Assembly (NCBI RefSeq): GCF_042663885.1
Contig: NZ_JBHSXV010000001.1
Length of the DNA: 64,000 bases
Source: Aquipuribacter hungaricus
Lineage (GTDB): Bacteria; Actinomycetota; Actinomycetes; Actinomycetales; JBBAYJ01
Strand: one strand, 5' to 3'
Below, in pieces: positions 17,631 to 26,543 of this stretch (within the stretch, counting starts at the first letter, position 1; each line of letters begins with the position of its first letter). The position numbers and the translations under genes are program-made. The notes beneath the pieces were generated by a model. The model was given only the letters and a program-made list of their open reading frames with translations. It was not told the DNA's origin and made no database searches.

Positions 17631-19022
17631 TCAGCCGACGAGCGCCTGCGTGAGCGCCCCGAACGACGCGGTGTGCCGGTCGACGTCCTCGGCCGTCGTC
17701 ACCGGGCTCATGAGCGCCATGTTGTGGAACGGCGTGAGCAGGATCCCGTCGACGAGCGCCTGCAGGTGGACGAGCTGCTGCAGGGCGAAGTCGTCGGCCG
17801 CGGCAGCCTGAGCGCCGTCGTGCGGGGCCTCGGGACGGAACGTGTACTCCGCCCGGCAGCCCAGCCGCGTCACCTGCCACGGCAGGCCGGCGGCGTCGAT
17901 CCCGGCCTGCACGCCCTCGGTCCACCGGACCGCCTGCGCCGTCATGGTCTCGAACGCCGCCGGCGTGAGGACCTCGGTGAGCGTCGCGCGCACCGCCGCC
18001 ATGGACAGGGCGTTGCCCGCCAGCGTCCCCCCGACCCCGCCGACGTCGATGTCCTCCAGCTCGACCGAGCGCTGCACGCGCGCGGTCAGGTCGGCCGTCA
18101 TGCCGAACGCCGCCGCGGGCACGCCGCCGCCGATGGTCTTGCCGACGACGACCGCGTCGGGCCGCAGGTCCCAGGCCCGCGTGCAGCCGCCGGGCCCGGC
18201 GCACAGGGTGTGGGTCTCGTCGACGACCATCAGCGTGCCGGTGCGGTCGCAGGCGTCGCGGACCGCCGCCAGGTAGCCGTCGTCGGGCAGGACGATGCCG
18301 ATGTTCGTCATCGCCGGCTCGAGCAGGACGCACGCGACCTCCCCGGTGCCCAGCGCGGCCTCGAGCGCCTCGACGTCGTTGAAGGGCAGCACGGCGGTGG
18401 TCTCGGCGAGCGGCACGGGCGGGCCGATGTTGCCGCGGCGGGCGACCACGCGGCCGTCGGCGTCCAGCGTCGCGAAGGACTCGTCGACGCTGCCGTGGTA
18501 GCACCAGTCGACGACCGCGACCTTCGGCCGGCCGGTGACGTGGCGCGCGTAGCGCAGCAGGTGACGGTTGGCGTCGGTGGCGGTCAGCGTGAACTGCCAC
18601 TGCGGCAGCCCGAACCGCGACGCCAGGTCCTCGGCGGCGACGGCGGCGTCCTCGCCGGGGAGCATGGTCGTGATGCCCCTGCCGAGCTGCTCGGTGACCG
18701 CGCGCACGGTGGCGGCGGGGGAGTGGCCCGTCATGGCGCCGGTGTCGCCCAGGCACAGGTCGACGTGGTCGATGCCGTCCACGCAGGTGAAGTGCGCCCC
18801 CTGGGCGCGGTCGACGAACGTGGGCCACGGGCCGGGCCACTTGACCATCCACGACATCGGCACGCCGCCGGGCATGGACGCCCGGGCCCGCTCGTGCAGC
18901 TCGCGCGACCTGGGCCGCTGGGCCTCGAAGGTCCGGACCGCGGCCTCGTGCAGCGCGGCGATGCGGGCCGGGTCGACCCCGCCGGCCAGACCGGCAGTCC
19001 CGGCGGGGGCCGTGGCGGTCAC
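17631..19022 (-). CDS. Class III PLP aminotransferase, glutamate-1-semialdehyde-aminomutase-like
   Basis: A 463-residue fold-type I PLP enzyme. The Schiff-base lysine is Lys295 in VVVGKTIGGGVPAA, the cofactor-ring Asp is in LMVVDETHTLCAG, and VDWCYHGSVDESFATLD resembles glutamate-1-semialdehyde aminomutase-like transaminases. It is too long and in the wrong context (no haem genes) to be HemL. Its GTG start overlaps the stop of the gabT gene (GTGA), so the two are translated from one message. It may transaminate a second amine or beta-amino acid; the substrate is unknown. Confidence 0.78.
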   Translation of the reverse strand: MTATAPAGTAGLAGGVDPARIAALHEAAVRTFEAQRPRSRELHERARASMPGGVPMSWMVKWPGPWPTFVDRAQGAHFTCVDGIDHVDLCLGDTGAMTGHSPAATVRAVTEQLGRGITTMLPGEDAAVAAEDLASRFGLPQWQFTLTATDANRHLLRYARHVTGRPKVAVVDWCYHGSVDESFATLDADGRVVARRGNIGPPVPLAETTAVLPFNDVEALEAALGTGEVACVLLEPAMTNIGIVLPDDGYLAAVRDACDRTGTLMVVDETHTLCAGPGGCTRAWDLRPDAVVVGKTIGGGVPAAAFGMTADLTARVQRSVELEDIDVGGVGGTLAGNALSMAAVRATLTEVLTPAAFETMTAQAVRWTEGVQAGIDAAGLPWQVTRLGCRAEYTFRPEAPHDGAQAAAADDFALQQLVHLQALVDGILLTPFHNMALMSPVTTAEDVDRHTASFGALTQALVG

Positions 19023-20461
19023 GCCGCGCCGCCGAGCGCGCCGACGAGGACGTCGAGCCCGTCGCGCAGCAGGTCCTCGGTGATGACCAGCGGCGGCAGG
19101 AGCCGGATGACGTTGCCGTACGTGCCGCACGTGAGGACGACGACCCCGGCGGCGTGGCACGCCGCCGCGACCCGGGCCGCCTCGGCGGCGTCCGGCTCGG
19201 TGGTGCCCGGCCGGACGAACTCCAGCGCGAGCATGGCGCCGCGGCCGCGGACCTCGCCGATGCTCGGGTGCTCGGCCTGCGCGCGCTCCAGCACGGGGCG
19301 GGCGACGGAGCCGACCCAGCGGGCGCGCCCGGCGAGGTCCTCGTCCACGAGCACGTCCATCGCGGCCAGGGCGGCGGCGCACGCGACGGGGTTGCCGCCG
19401 TAGGTGCCGCCCAGCCCGCCGGGGTGCACCGCGTCCATGAGCCCGGCCCGTCCGACGACGCCTGCCAGCGGCATGCCGTCGGCGAGCCCCTTGGCGACGG
19501 TGACCAGGTCGGCGCGCACGCCCTCGTGGTCGAGCGCGAAGACGTCGCCGGTGCGGCCGAAGCCGGTCTGGATCTCGTCGGCGACGAAGAGGACGCCGTT
19601 GTCCCGGCACCACGCCGCCAGCGCGGGCAGGAACCCCGGCGCCGGCTCGACGAACCCGCCCTCGCCCTGGACGGGCTCGATGACGACGCACGCGACCTGG
19701 TCGGCCCCCACCTGGGTGGTGATGCTGCGGACCGCGCGCTCGGCCGCCTGCTCGCCCGTCATCCCCTCGGGGTCGCGGAACGGGTACGACATCGGGACGC
19801 GGTACACCTCGCCGGCGAACGGGCCGAAGCCGCGCTTGTAGGGCATGGCCTTGGCGGTCATGGCCATCGTGAGGTTGGTGCGGCCGTGGTACGCGTGGTC
19901 GAACACGACGACGGCGTCGCGGCCGGTGGCGTGGCGGGCGACCTTGACCGCGTTCTCCACGGCCTCGGCGCCGGAGTTCAGCAGCACCGTCTTCGTCGGC
20001 CCGTCGACGGGCGCGAGCTCCCCGAGCCGCTCGGCGACGGCGACGTAGGCCTCGTACGGGGTGACCATGAAGCAGGTGTGCAGGAACGACGCCGCCTGCG
20101 CCTGCACCGCCTCCACCACCCGCGGGTGGGCGTGGCCGGCGTTGACCACGGCGATCCCCGCGCCGAGGTCGAGCAGCTGGTTGCCGTCGACGTCGACGAG
20201 CACGCTGCCGCCCGCCCGGGCGACGAACGCCGGGAGGGTGAGGCCCACGCCCGTCGGCAGGACGGCGTCGCGCCGCTCGCGCAGCCGCCGCGACACCGGG
20301 CCGGGGACCTCGGTGACCAGGCGCCGGACCTGCTCGACGCCGGCGACGGTGGGCGCCCGGCCCGGGCCGCCGTGGCCCGCGTCGTGGCCCGCGTCGTGGC
20401 CCCCGTCGTGGTCCGCGAGGCGCTGTCCGTCACGGCTGGTCCCAACGGTTCCCGTCGTCAT
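19019..20461 (-). CDS. gabT: 4-aminobutyrate aminotransferase
   Basis: A 480-residue class III aminotransferase converting GABA and 2-oxoglutarate to succinate semialdehyde and glutamate. Markers are NAGHAHPRVVEAV, LLNSGAEAVENAVKVAR, VIEPVQGEGGFVEP, FVADEIQTGFGRTG and the PLP lysine Lys324 in VTVAKGLADGMP. The start at ATG 20461 leaves an unusual N-terminal extension with a His-rich repeat (DHDGGHDAGHDAGHGG) before the enzyme proper begins near residue 40. Together with the aminobutyraldehyde dehydrogenase and the gabD-type gene in this block it completes putrescine-to-succinate conversion. It is coupled to the following aminotransferase by an overlap. Confidence 0.9.
   Translation of the reverse strand: MTTGTVGTSRDGQRLADHDGGHDAGHDAGHGGPGRAPTVAGVEQVRRLVTEVPGPVSRRLRERRDAVLPTGVGLTLPAFVARAGGSVLVDVDGNQLLDLGAGIAVVNAGHAHPRVVEAVQAQAASFLHTCFMVTPYEAYVAVAERLGELAPVDGPTKTVLLNSGAEAVENAVKVARHATGRDAVVVFDHAYHGRTNLTMAMTAKAMPYKRGFGPFAGEVYRVPMSYPFRDPEGMTGEQAAERAVRSITTQVGADQVACVVIEPVQGEGGFVEPAPGFLPALAAWCRDNGVLFVADEIQTGFGRTGDVFALDHEGVRADLVTVAKGLADGMPLAGVVGRAGLMDAVHPGGLGGTYGGNPVACAAALAAMDVLVDEDLAGRARWVGSVARPVLERAQAEHPSIGEVRGRGAMLALEFVRPGTTEPDAAEAARVAAACHAAGVVVLTCGTYGNVIRLLPPLVITEDLLRDGLDVLVGALGGAA
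20371..20418 (-). repeat. 12-base tandem repeat in the 5' end of gabT
   Basis: Four consecutive 12-base units (top strand CGTGGCCCGCGT, two perfect and two diverged) encode the His/Gly/Asp-rich repeat near the GabT N-terminus. Confidence 0.8.
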
Positions 20462-20475
20462 GACCGGAGCATACG

Positions 20476-20519
20476 GGCGGGATCCGCGGCCCGGAACGGC
20501 TCGGGCCACGGATCCCGCC
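20476..20519 (-). terminator. Long hairpin between the serine protease gene and gabT
   Basis: Two 16-base arms (20476-20491 and 20504-20519) pair with a single mismatch around a 12-base loop. It lies 17 bases past the protease stop and 14 bases before the gabT start, so it can end the protease transcript and separate it from gabT. No T-tract follows. Confidence 0.6.
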
Positions 20520-20536
20520 GTGGCGTGCGCGGGGCC

Positions 20537-21547
20537 TCAGGCGGCCGAGGCGGTCCGGTAGAGCTGCTCCGCGACGGCGCCCAGGTACGGGCCGTACATC
20601 CGGCTCGCGTCGGCGGTGTACTTGTAGCTGTTGACCGAGGTGAGCGTGCCGAGCCCCGTCGTCGTGCTGAAACCGCTGAGCCACGGGCCGCCGCTGCTGC
20701 CGCCGGTCATGGTGCAGCCCAGGCCGAGGGTGTCCTGGCCGTACGGGTCGCGGCTGACGGTGCCGGCGCAGTGGATGAGGTCGCTGCCGTCGTAGGGGCG
20801 GGCGGCGGGGTAGCCGAAGGCGTACCGGAAGTCGGTGCGCGAGGCCGCGAAGCCGATGCCCTGCGCGCCGACGGTGTCGGTGAGCGTGGCGCCGCCGACC
20901 GGCGCGACCTCCGCGAAGCCGACGTCGTAGACGAAGTCGCCCGAGGCCTGCCACTGCTGCGTCGTCCACAGGTCGGTGGCGACGAAGGTGCCGTAGGGGC
21001 GGGCGCCGTCGGCGTAGCCGGGCACGAACGCGAAGTTGGTGGCGAACGCCCCGGGGCCCTCGTGCAGGCAGTGCCCCGCCGTGAGGACGGTGCTCTCGTT
21101 GCCGGACGTCACGGCCGAGCCGGAGCAGACGTAGTTCGACCCGCCCAGGGTGAAGAACACCTTCCCCGTCGTGCCCACCACGGCGGTGCCCGCGGTCCAC
21201 GGCGCCCCGGTCACCGCGCCCGTGCTGCCCCCGCCCCCGCCGGGCCTGCTGGGCTTCGCCTGCGGCTGGCGCCCCGCGACCCGGCTGGTGCTGCCGGGCG
21301 CGACGTCCGCCGCCGACGCCTGCCCGGGGCTGACGACGGGGGCCAGCACGTCCGCCGAGCGCGCCGCGCGCATCCGCTCCGGCGTCCAGTAGTCGGCCAC
21401 GGCCTGCACCTGGGCCGGCGTCGAGGCGCCCCGGCCGTGGGCCACCCCCGGGAGGTCGGCGGGCCGGGCGGCGGCGGGGCCTGCCAGCCCGCCGGCCACG
21501 AGGAGCGCGGCGAGCAGGGCGAGCGGGCGGGAGGCGCGTGGGGTCAT
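20537..21547 (-). CDS. Secreted trypsin-like serine protease (family S1/V8-like)
   Basis: A 336-residue exported protease. A Sec signal peptide covers residues 1-28 (LALLAALLVAGGLAGPAAA, cleavage after Ala-x-Ala). A Pro/Gly-rich propeptide-like region runs to about residue 115. The catalytic triad is His159 (LTAGHCL), Asp208 (FVYDVGFAE) and Ser285 (TGGSSGGPW). Start ATG 21547 directly precedes the signal sequence; a longer frame upstream adds an implausible tail. It is divergent from dxr (121-base gap) and marks the boundary of the accessory block. Confidence 0.9.
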   Translation of the reverse strand: MTPRASRPLALLAALLVAGGLAGPAAARPADLPGVAHGRGASTPAQVQAVADYWTPERMRAARSADVLAPVVSPGQASAADVAPGSTSRVAGRQPQAKPSRPGGGGGSTGAVTGAPWTAGTAVVGTTGKVFFTLGGSNYVCSGSAVTSGNESTVLTAGHCLHEGPGAFATNFAFVPGYADGARPYGTFVATDLWTTQQWQASGDFVYDVGFAEVAPVGGATLTDTVGAQGIGFAASRTDFRYAFGYPAARPYDGSDLIHCAGTVSRDPYGQDTLGLGCTMTGGSSGGPWLSGFSTTTGLGTLTSVNSYKYTADASRMYGPYLGAVAEQLYRTASAA

Positions 21548-21655
21548 CGGGGGCTCCTGAGGCCAGGGTGACCGTCGCCCTGTCACGCGCACCGTAGGCG
21601 GTCATGTCTGGCTACGACAAGGTCTATGACACCAGGTGCTGTCCGGGCCGGCTGG

Positions 21656-21661
21656 CACACT
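21656..21661 (+). promoter_or_regulatory. -10-like element of dxr, leaderless type
   Basis: CACACT ends 7 bases before ATG 21669; the same word stands at similar distance before rlmN. It supports the start chosen for dxr over an in-frame start at 21636. Confidence 0.4.
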
Positions 21662-21668
21662 CCGCGCC

Positions 21669-22829
21669 ATGCGACGCGTCACCGTGCTCGGCTCGACCGG
21701 CTCCATCGGCACCCAGGCGCTGGACGTCGTCGACCGCAACCGCGACGACTTCGCCGTCACGGGCCTCGCGGCGCGGGGCGGCGACCCGGGGCTCCTGGTG
21801 CGCCAGGTGCTCGCGCACGACGTCCCGCTCGTGGCGGTGGGCGACGAGCAGGTGGCGGTCCGGGTGCGCGACCTGCTGCGCGAGGCCGGGCGGGACGTGG
21901 AGGTGCTCGCCGGGCCCACGGCGGCGACCGAGCTGGCCTCCGCCCCGACCGACGTCGTCCTCAACGGTCTCGCGGGGGCCGTGGGGCTCCGCCCGACGCT
22001 CGCGGCCCTGGACGCCGGCCACGTGCTCGCCCTGGCCAACAAGGAGTCGCTCATCATCGGCGGCGAGCTCGTCACGCGCCGGGCGGCCCCGGACCAGGTC
22101 GTCCCGGTCGACTCCGAGCACTCCGCCCTGGCCCAGTGCCTGCGCGGCGGCCGGGCGGAGGAGGTGCGCCGCCTCGTCCTCACCGCCTCCGGCGGCCCGT
22201 TTCGGGGCCGCGACCGTGCCTCGCTCGCCGACGTGGGACCCGAGCAGGCACTGGCCCACCCGACCTGGTCGATGGGCCCGCTGGTCACCACGAACTCGGC
22301 GACGCTGGTCAACAAGGGCCTGGAGGTCATCGAGGCCCACCTGCTCTTCGGGATCGGCTTCGACCGGATCGACGTCGTCGTCCACCCGCAGTCGGTCGTG
22401 CACTCGATGGTCGAGTTCGTCGACGGCTCCACGCTGGCGCAGGTGAGCCCGCCCGACATGCGCCTGCCCATCGCGCTGGGCCTCGCCTGGCCCGGCAGGG
22501 TCGCCGGCGCCGCGCCCGGGTGCTCGTGGACCGAGGCCGCCACGTGGACCTTCGAGCCGGTCGACGAGGTGACCTTCCCCGCCCTCGCGCTGGCCCGTCA
22601 GGCAGGGGAGGACGGGGGCGTCATGCCCGCGGTCCTCAACGCCGCCAACGAGGTGTGCGTCGCGGCCTTCCTCGACGGGAACCTCCGGTTCCTCCAGGTC
22701 GTCGACACGGTGGCCGATGTCCTCTCGCAGGCCCGCGACGCGGGCCTGGGCGCCCCTCGCGACGTGGAGGACGTCATGGCCGCGGACGCCTGGGCGCGCG
22801 AGCGGGCTGCTGCGACACTGGGGCGCTGA
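21669..22829 (+). CDS. dxr: 1-deoxy-D-xylulose-5-phosphate reductoisomerase
   Basis: A 386-residue enzyme of the MEP isoprenoid pathway, producing 2-C-methyl-erythritol 4-phosphate with NADPH. The cofactor motif LGSTGSIGTQALDV opens the protein. Metal and substrate motifs follow: LANKESLIIGG, PVDSEHSALAQCL, LTASGGPFRGR, HPTWSMGP, NSATLVNKGLEVIEAHLLF and VVHPQSVVHSMVEFVDG. Length is normal. It is followed by the rseP-type protease and ispG, the standard actinobacterial arrangement in which two MEP-pathway genes flank the protease. Confidence 0.96.
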   Translation: MRRVTVLGSTGSIGTQALDVVDRNRDDFAVTGLAARGGDPGLLVRQVLAHDVPLVAVGDEQVAVRVRDLLREAGRDVEVLAGPTAATELASAPTDVVLNGLAGAVGLRPTLAALDAGHVLALANKESLIIGGELVTRRAAPDQVVPVDSEHSALAQCLRGGRAEEVRRLVLTASGGPFRGRDRASLADVGPEQALAHPTWSMGPLVTTNSATLVNKGLEVIEAHLLFGIGFDRIDVVVHPQSVVHSMVEFVDGSTLAQVSPPDMRLPIALGLAWPGRVAGAAPGCSWTEAATWTFEPVDEVTFPALALARQAGEDGGVMPAVLNAANEVCVAAFLDGNLRFLQVVDTVADVLSQARDAGLGAPRDVEDVMAADAWARERAAATLGR

Positions 22830-22907
22830 CACCGGGCGGGCCGACGGCGGGGGACCGCCCGGCACGCCCCGGGCTCGGGCTGATCAGGGTGACCGATGGA
22901 GGACGAC

Positions 22908-24257
22908 ATGTCCATGGTGCTGTACGTGGTGGGCGTCCTGGCCGTCGTGGTCGGCGTCGCCGTCTCCATCGCGCTGCACGAGGTGGGCCACCTGCTGCCC
23001 GCCAAGCGGTTCGGCGTCCGCGTCACCCAGTACATGGTCGGCTTCGGCCCGACCGTGTGGTCGCGGCGGCGCGGCGAGACGGAGTACGGCGTCAAGGCGG
23101 TCCCCCTCGGCGGCTACATCCGGATGATCGGCATGTTCCCGCCCCGCCGCGGCACCCCCGCCGGGATGGTGTCGGCCGGGTCGAGCAACCCGATCGCCTC
23201 GCTCGTGGAGTCCGCGCGGGCGGAGTCGCTGGAGGAGCTGCGCCCCGGCGACGAGCACCGCACCTTCTACAGCCTCAAGGTGTGGCAGAAGCTCGTCGTC
23301 ATGCTCGGCGGCCCGGTGATGAACCTCGTGCTGGCGACCGTGCTGCTCGCCGTGGTGGCCGTCGGCTTCGGCGCCGTCCAGACCACCACCACGATCGGCA
23401 CCGTCTCGGAGTGCATCGTCCCGGTGGGTGCCCCGACGGGCACGGGCTGCTCGGCCGACGACGAGCCTGCGCCGGCCGCCGCCGCCGGCATCCGCCCCGG
23501 CGACCGGGTGCTGTCCGTCGACGGCGTGCCCGCGACCTCGTGGGCCGACGTCCAGACCGCCATCCGCGCCGCCGCCGGGCAGGACCTCCGCCTCGTCGTC
23601 GAGCGCGAGGGGCAGGAGCGGACGCTGGTCGCCGAGCCCAGCCGCACCCAGATCGTCGCCTTCGACGACGCCGGCCAGCCGGTCGTCCAGGAGGACGGCA
23701 GCTACGCCACCGTCGAGGGCGGCTTCCTCGGCGTCTCCCCGACCCAGGACCTCGTCCGCCAGCCCGTCACGGTCGTCCCCGGCCAGGTCGCCGACGCGGT
23801 GGTCGGCACGGCCAGGGTGCTCTTCCGGCTGCCCCAGTACATGGTCGGCGTCGCCGACGCGGCCTTCGGCGGCGGCGAGCGCGACCCCGAGGGGCCGATC
23901 AGCGTGGTGGGCGTGGGCCGGTTCGCCGGCGAGATCGCCTCGTTCGAGGACCCCAGCGGCCTGGTCGGCGTCGAGGAGCGCGCCGCGTCGATCCTCCAGG
24001 TCGTCGCCGGGCTCAACATCGCCCTCTTCGTCTTCAACCTCATCCCCCTGCTGCCGCTGGACGGCGGCCACGTCGCGGGGGCGCTGCTCGAGGGCGTGCG
24101 CAAGGCCTGGGCCCGCGCGCGCTCGCTGCCGGACCCCGGACCGGTCGACGTCGCCAAGGCGCTGCCCCTGGCCTACGCGGTGGCCCTGCTCCTGCTGGGC
24201 ACGTCGGTGGTGCTCATCTACGCCGACCTCGTGAACCCGGTCCGCCTCGTCGGCTGA
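22908..24257 (+). CDS. rseP: Site-2 intramembrane zinc metalloprotease (RseP/Rip1 type)
   Basis: A 449-residue membrane protease. The zinc-binding HEVGH (His24, Glu25, His28) lies in the first membrane helix, a PDZ domain occupies roughly residues 165-260 (GIRPGDRVLSVDG), and the third metal ligand Asp385 is in LLPLDGGH. Such proteases cut membrane-bound anti-sigma factors. A perfect GGAGG at 22898-22902 is five bases before ATG 22908, which favours this start over the in-frame ATG at 22896 that itself overlaps the ribosome-binding site. The gene lies between dxr and ispG. Confidence 0.94.
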   Translation: MSMVLYVVGVLAVVVGVAVSIALHEVGHLLPAKRFGVRVTQYMVGFGPTVWSRRRGETEYGVKAVPLGGYIRMIGMFPPRRGTPAGMVSAGSSNPIASLVESARAESLEELRPGDEHRTFYSLKVWQKLVVMLGGPVMNLVLATVLLAVVAVGFGAVQTTTTIGTVSECIVPVGAPTGTGCSADDEPAPAAAAGIRPGDRVLSVDGVPATSWADVQTAIRAAAGQDLRLVVEREGQERTLVAEPSRTQIVAFDDAGQPVVQEDGSYATVEGGFLGVSPTQDLVRQPVTVVPGQVADAVVGTARVLFRLPQYMVGVADAAFGGGERDPEGPISVVGVGRFAGEIASFEDPSGLVGVEERAASILQVVAGLNIALFVFNLIPLLPLDGGHVAGALLEGVRKAWARARSLPDPGPVDVAKALPLAYAVALLLLGTSVVLIYADLVNPVRLVG

Positions 24258-24264
24258 GCGGGGC

Positions 24265-24270
24265 GATACT
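24265..24270 (+). promoter_or_regulatory. -10-like element of ispG, leaderless type
   Basis: GATACT ends 6 bases before the GTG at 24277. A GGAGG also lies directly before the start, so a transcript from an upstream promoter could still be translated. Confidence 0.4.
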
Positions 24271-24276
24271 GGAGGC

Positions 24277-25441
24277 GTGACCTCTGTGAGTCTCGGCATG
24301 CCCGAAGCACCGCCCCCGGTCCTGGCGCCCCGTCGCCGCTCCCGCAAGATCCAGGTCGGCTCGGTCGCGGTCGGCGGCGACGCCCCGGTCAGCGTCCAGT
24401 CCATGACCACGACGCCCACCACGGACATCAACGCGACGCTGCAGCAGATCGCCGAGCCTGACCGCGTCCGGCTGCGACATCGTCCGCGTCGCCTGCCCCT
24501 CGCAGGACGACGCCGACGCGCTGCCGATCATCGCCCGGAAGTCCGGCATCCCCGTCATCGCGGACATCCACTTCCAGCCGAAGTACGTCTATGCGGCGAT
24601 CGACGCCGGCTGCGCGGCCGTCCGGGTCAACCCCGGCAACATCCGCAAGTTCGACGACCAGGTCGGGCAGATCGCGAAGGCGGCCAAGGACGCCGGCGTC
24701 TCGATCCGGATCGGCGTCAACGCCGGCTCGCTCGACCCGCGCCTCATGGAGAAGTACGGCAAGGCCACGCCCGAGGCGCTCGTCGAGTCCGCCGTGTGGG
24801 AGGCGTCGCTGTTCGAGGAGCACGACTTCCACGACTTCAAGATCAGCGTCAAGCACAACGACCCCGTGATCATGGTGCGCGCCTACCGCCTGCTCGCCGA
24901 GCGGGGCGACTGGCCGCTGCACCTCGGGGTCACCGAGGCCGGCCCGGCGTTCCAGGGGACGATCAAGTCCGCGACGGCGTTCGGCGCGCTGCTCAGCCAG
25001 GGCATCGGCGACACGATCCGCGTGTCCCTGTCCGCGCCGCCGGTCGAGGAGGTCAAGGTCGGCAACCAGATCCTCCAGTCGCTCAACCTGCGCCCCCGCA
25101 AGCTGGAGATCGTGTCGTGCCCGTCGTGCGGGCGCGCGCAGGTCGACGTCTACACCCTCGCCGAGGAGGTCACCGCCGGGCTCGAGGGCCTGACCGTGCC
25201 GCTGCGCGTGGCCGTCATGGGCTGCGTCGTCAACGGTCCGGGCGAGGCCCGCGAGGCCGACCTGGGCGTGGCCTCCGGCAACGGCAAGGGCCAGATCTTC
25301 GTGCGCGGCGAGGTCATCAAGACCGTGCCGGAGTCGCAGATCGTCGAGACGCTCATCGAGGAGGCCATGCGCCTGGCCGAGGAGATGGGCGTCGACCCCG
25401 AGGCCGCGGTCGCGGGCTCGCCGGTGGTCAGCGTCTCCTGA
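24277..25441 (+). CDS. ispG: 4-hydroxy-3-methylbut-2-enyl-diphosphate synthase (one apparent frameshift)
   Basis: The iron-sulfur enzyme of the MEP pathway, about 387 residues when corrected. The N-terminal region VQSMTTTPTTDINATLQQIA and the continuation SGCDIVRVACPSQDDADALP are in different frames, joined at 24455-24459 where AGCCT stands for AGCT (GAG-CTG-ACC). The rest is intact: VRVNPGNIRKFD, ISVKHNDP, VTEAGPAFQGTIKSA, and the cluster cysteines in SCPSCGR and MGCVVNGPGE. The pathway is essential in nearly all actinobacteria, so a genuine disruption is very unlikely. Confidence 0.93.
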
Positions 25442-25533
25442 CGCCCGGCCGCTCAGGAGCGGCAGCGGTCGCCCTGCGTGCCTGCGTGTCCTGAGGGGCT
25501 CGCAGGGCCGCCGGGCGCCCGATAGGTGAGGAT

Positions 25534-26389
25534 GTGCCGGTGCTGCGACCGTCCGTCCGGGTGCTGGGCGCCAAGGACCTCGAAGAGGCCGTGGCGGTGT
25601 GCGCGCAGGACCCGGTCACGCACGCGTTCGTGTCGTCCCGGCTGGTCGGCGGGCTGCTCGGCGAGAGCGGGCACGCCGAGGTGTGGGGCTTCTACGAGGG
25701 CTCCGACCTGGTGTCCCTGTGCTGGGTCGGCGCCAACCTGGTCCCGGTCGAGGCCGGGGGCGAGGCCGCCGACGCCTTCGCCGCCCGTGCCCGCCGGTCG
25801 ACCCGCCGCAGCTCGTCGCTGTTCGGTCCGCGCGAGGACGTGCTCCGGCTGTGGGCGGGCATCGAGCCGGCCTGGGGACCGGCCCGCGAGGTCCGGGGCA
25901 ACCAGCCGCTCATGGTGTGCGACACCCCGGTCGTCGCCCCTGACCCGCGCGTCCGCCGCACCCGTCCCGCCGAGCTCGACACCCTGTTCCCCGCCTCGGT
26001 CGCCATGTTCACCGAGGAGATCGGCTACTCGCCCGTCGGCGTCGACGGGGGAGCGGGCTACCGGGCCGGCGTCGCGGAGATGGTCGGGCTCGGCCGCTCC
26101 TTCGTCCGCATCGACCCCGGCCCCGACGGCCGGCCCGAGGTCGTCTTCAAGGCCGAGCTGGGCGCCGTGACCGGGGCCGTCGCCCAGGTCCAGGGCGTCT
26201 GGGTCGCCCCGCACCGCCGCGGCGAGGGCCTCGCCGGCCCCGCCGTGGCCGCCGTGGTCGAGGCCGTCCACCGCGACCTCGGCGCCCGCAGGCTCGCTGT
26301 ATGTCAACGATTTCAACACCCGCGCGGTGCACGTCTACGAGCAGGTCGGCTTCATGCGGCACGGGGCCTTCGCGACGGTGCTGCTGTAG
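25534..26389 (+). CDS. GNAT-family acetyltransferase, DUF4081 type (one apparent frameshift)
   Basis: About 284 residues. The N-terminal half is the actinobacterial DUF4081 domain (VTHAFVSSRLVGGLLG, SLFGPREDVLRLW) and the C-terminal half is a GNAT domain with the acetyl-CoA site VQGVWVAPHRRGEGLAGPAV. The family-typical ending YVNDFNTRAVHVYEQVGFM is in another frame; the break is at 26290-26294, where AGGCT replaces AGCT (CGC-AGC-TCG-CTG). It stops at TAG 26387-26389. This gene between ispG and proS is common in actinobacteria. Acetyl acceptor unknown. Confidence 0.82.
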
Positions 26390-26401
26390 GTCGGGGCAGG
26401 G

Positions 26402-26430
26402 CCGCTGGACCGCTGGACCGCTGGACCGCT
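26402..26430. repeat. 8-base tandem repeat
   Basis: CGCTGGAC is repeated three times plus half a unit, 12 bases after the GNAT stop and in the gap before the convergent AbiEi-like gene. Confidence 0.8.
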
Positions 26431-26543
26431 CGGGTGCCTCGGTGCTCAAGCGGGGCCGGCGGGGGTCGGTGGGCACGAACGCGGACCCGATGTGCCGCAG
26501 GTCCTCAGAGAGCCGCCAGCACAGGGTCCGCACAGCCGTCGTC

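Noticed and set aside
19022..19691. Extension of the second aminotransferase upstream of GTG 19022
   Set aside because: The upstream frame is antisense-like Arg-rich sequence lying in the gabT gene; the GTGA overlap with the gabT stop marks the natural start.
3334..21547. Mobile genomic island with integrase and attachment sites
   Set aside because: No integrase, transposase, tRNA or flanking direct repeats were seen; base composition and codon use match the neighbours.
26450..26533. Short minus-strand frame beginning near 26533 (RTLCWRLSEDLRH...)
   Set aside because: It runs on into the antisense of the GNAT gene, has no ribosome-binding site or recognisable domain, and would overlap the 8-base repeat.
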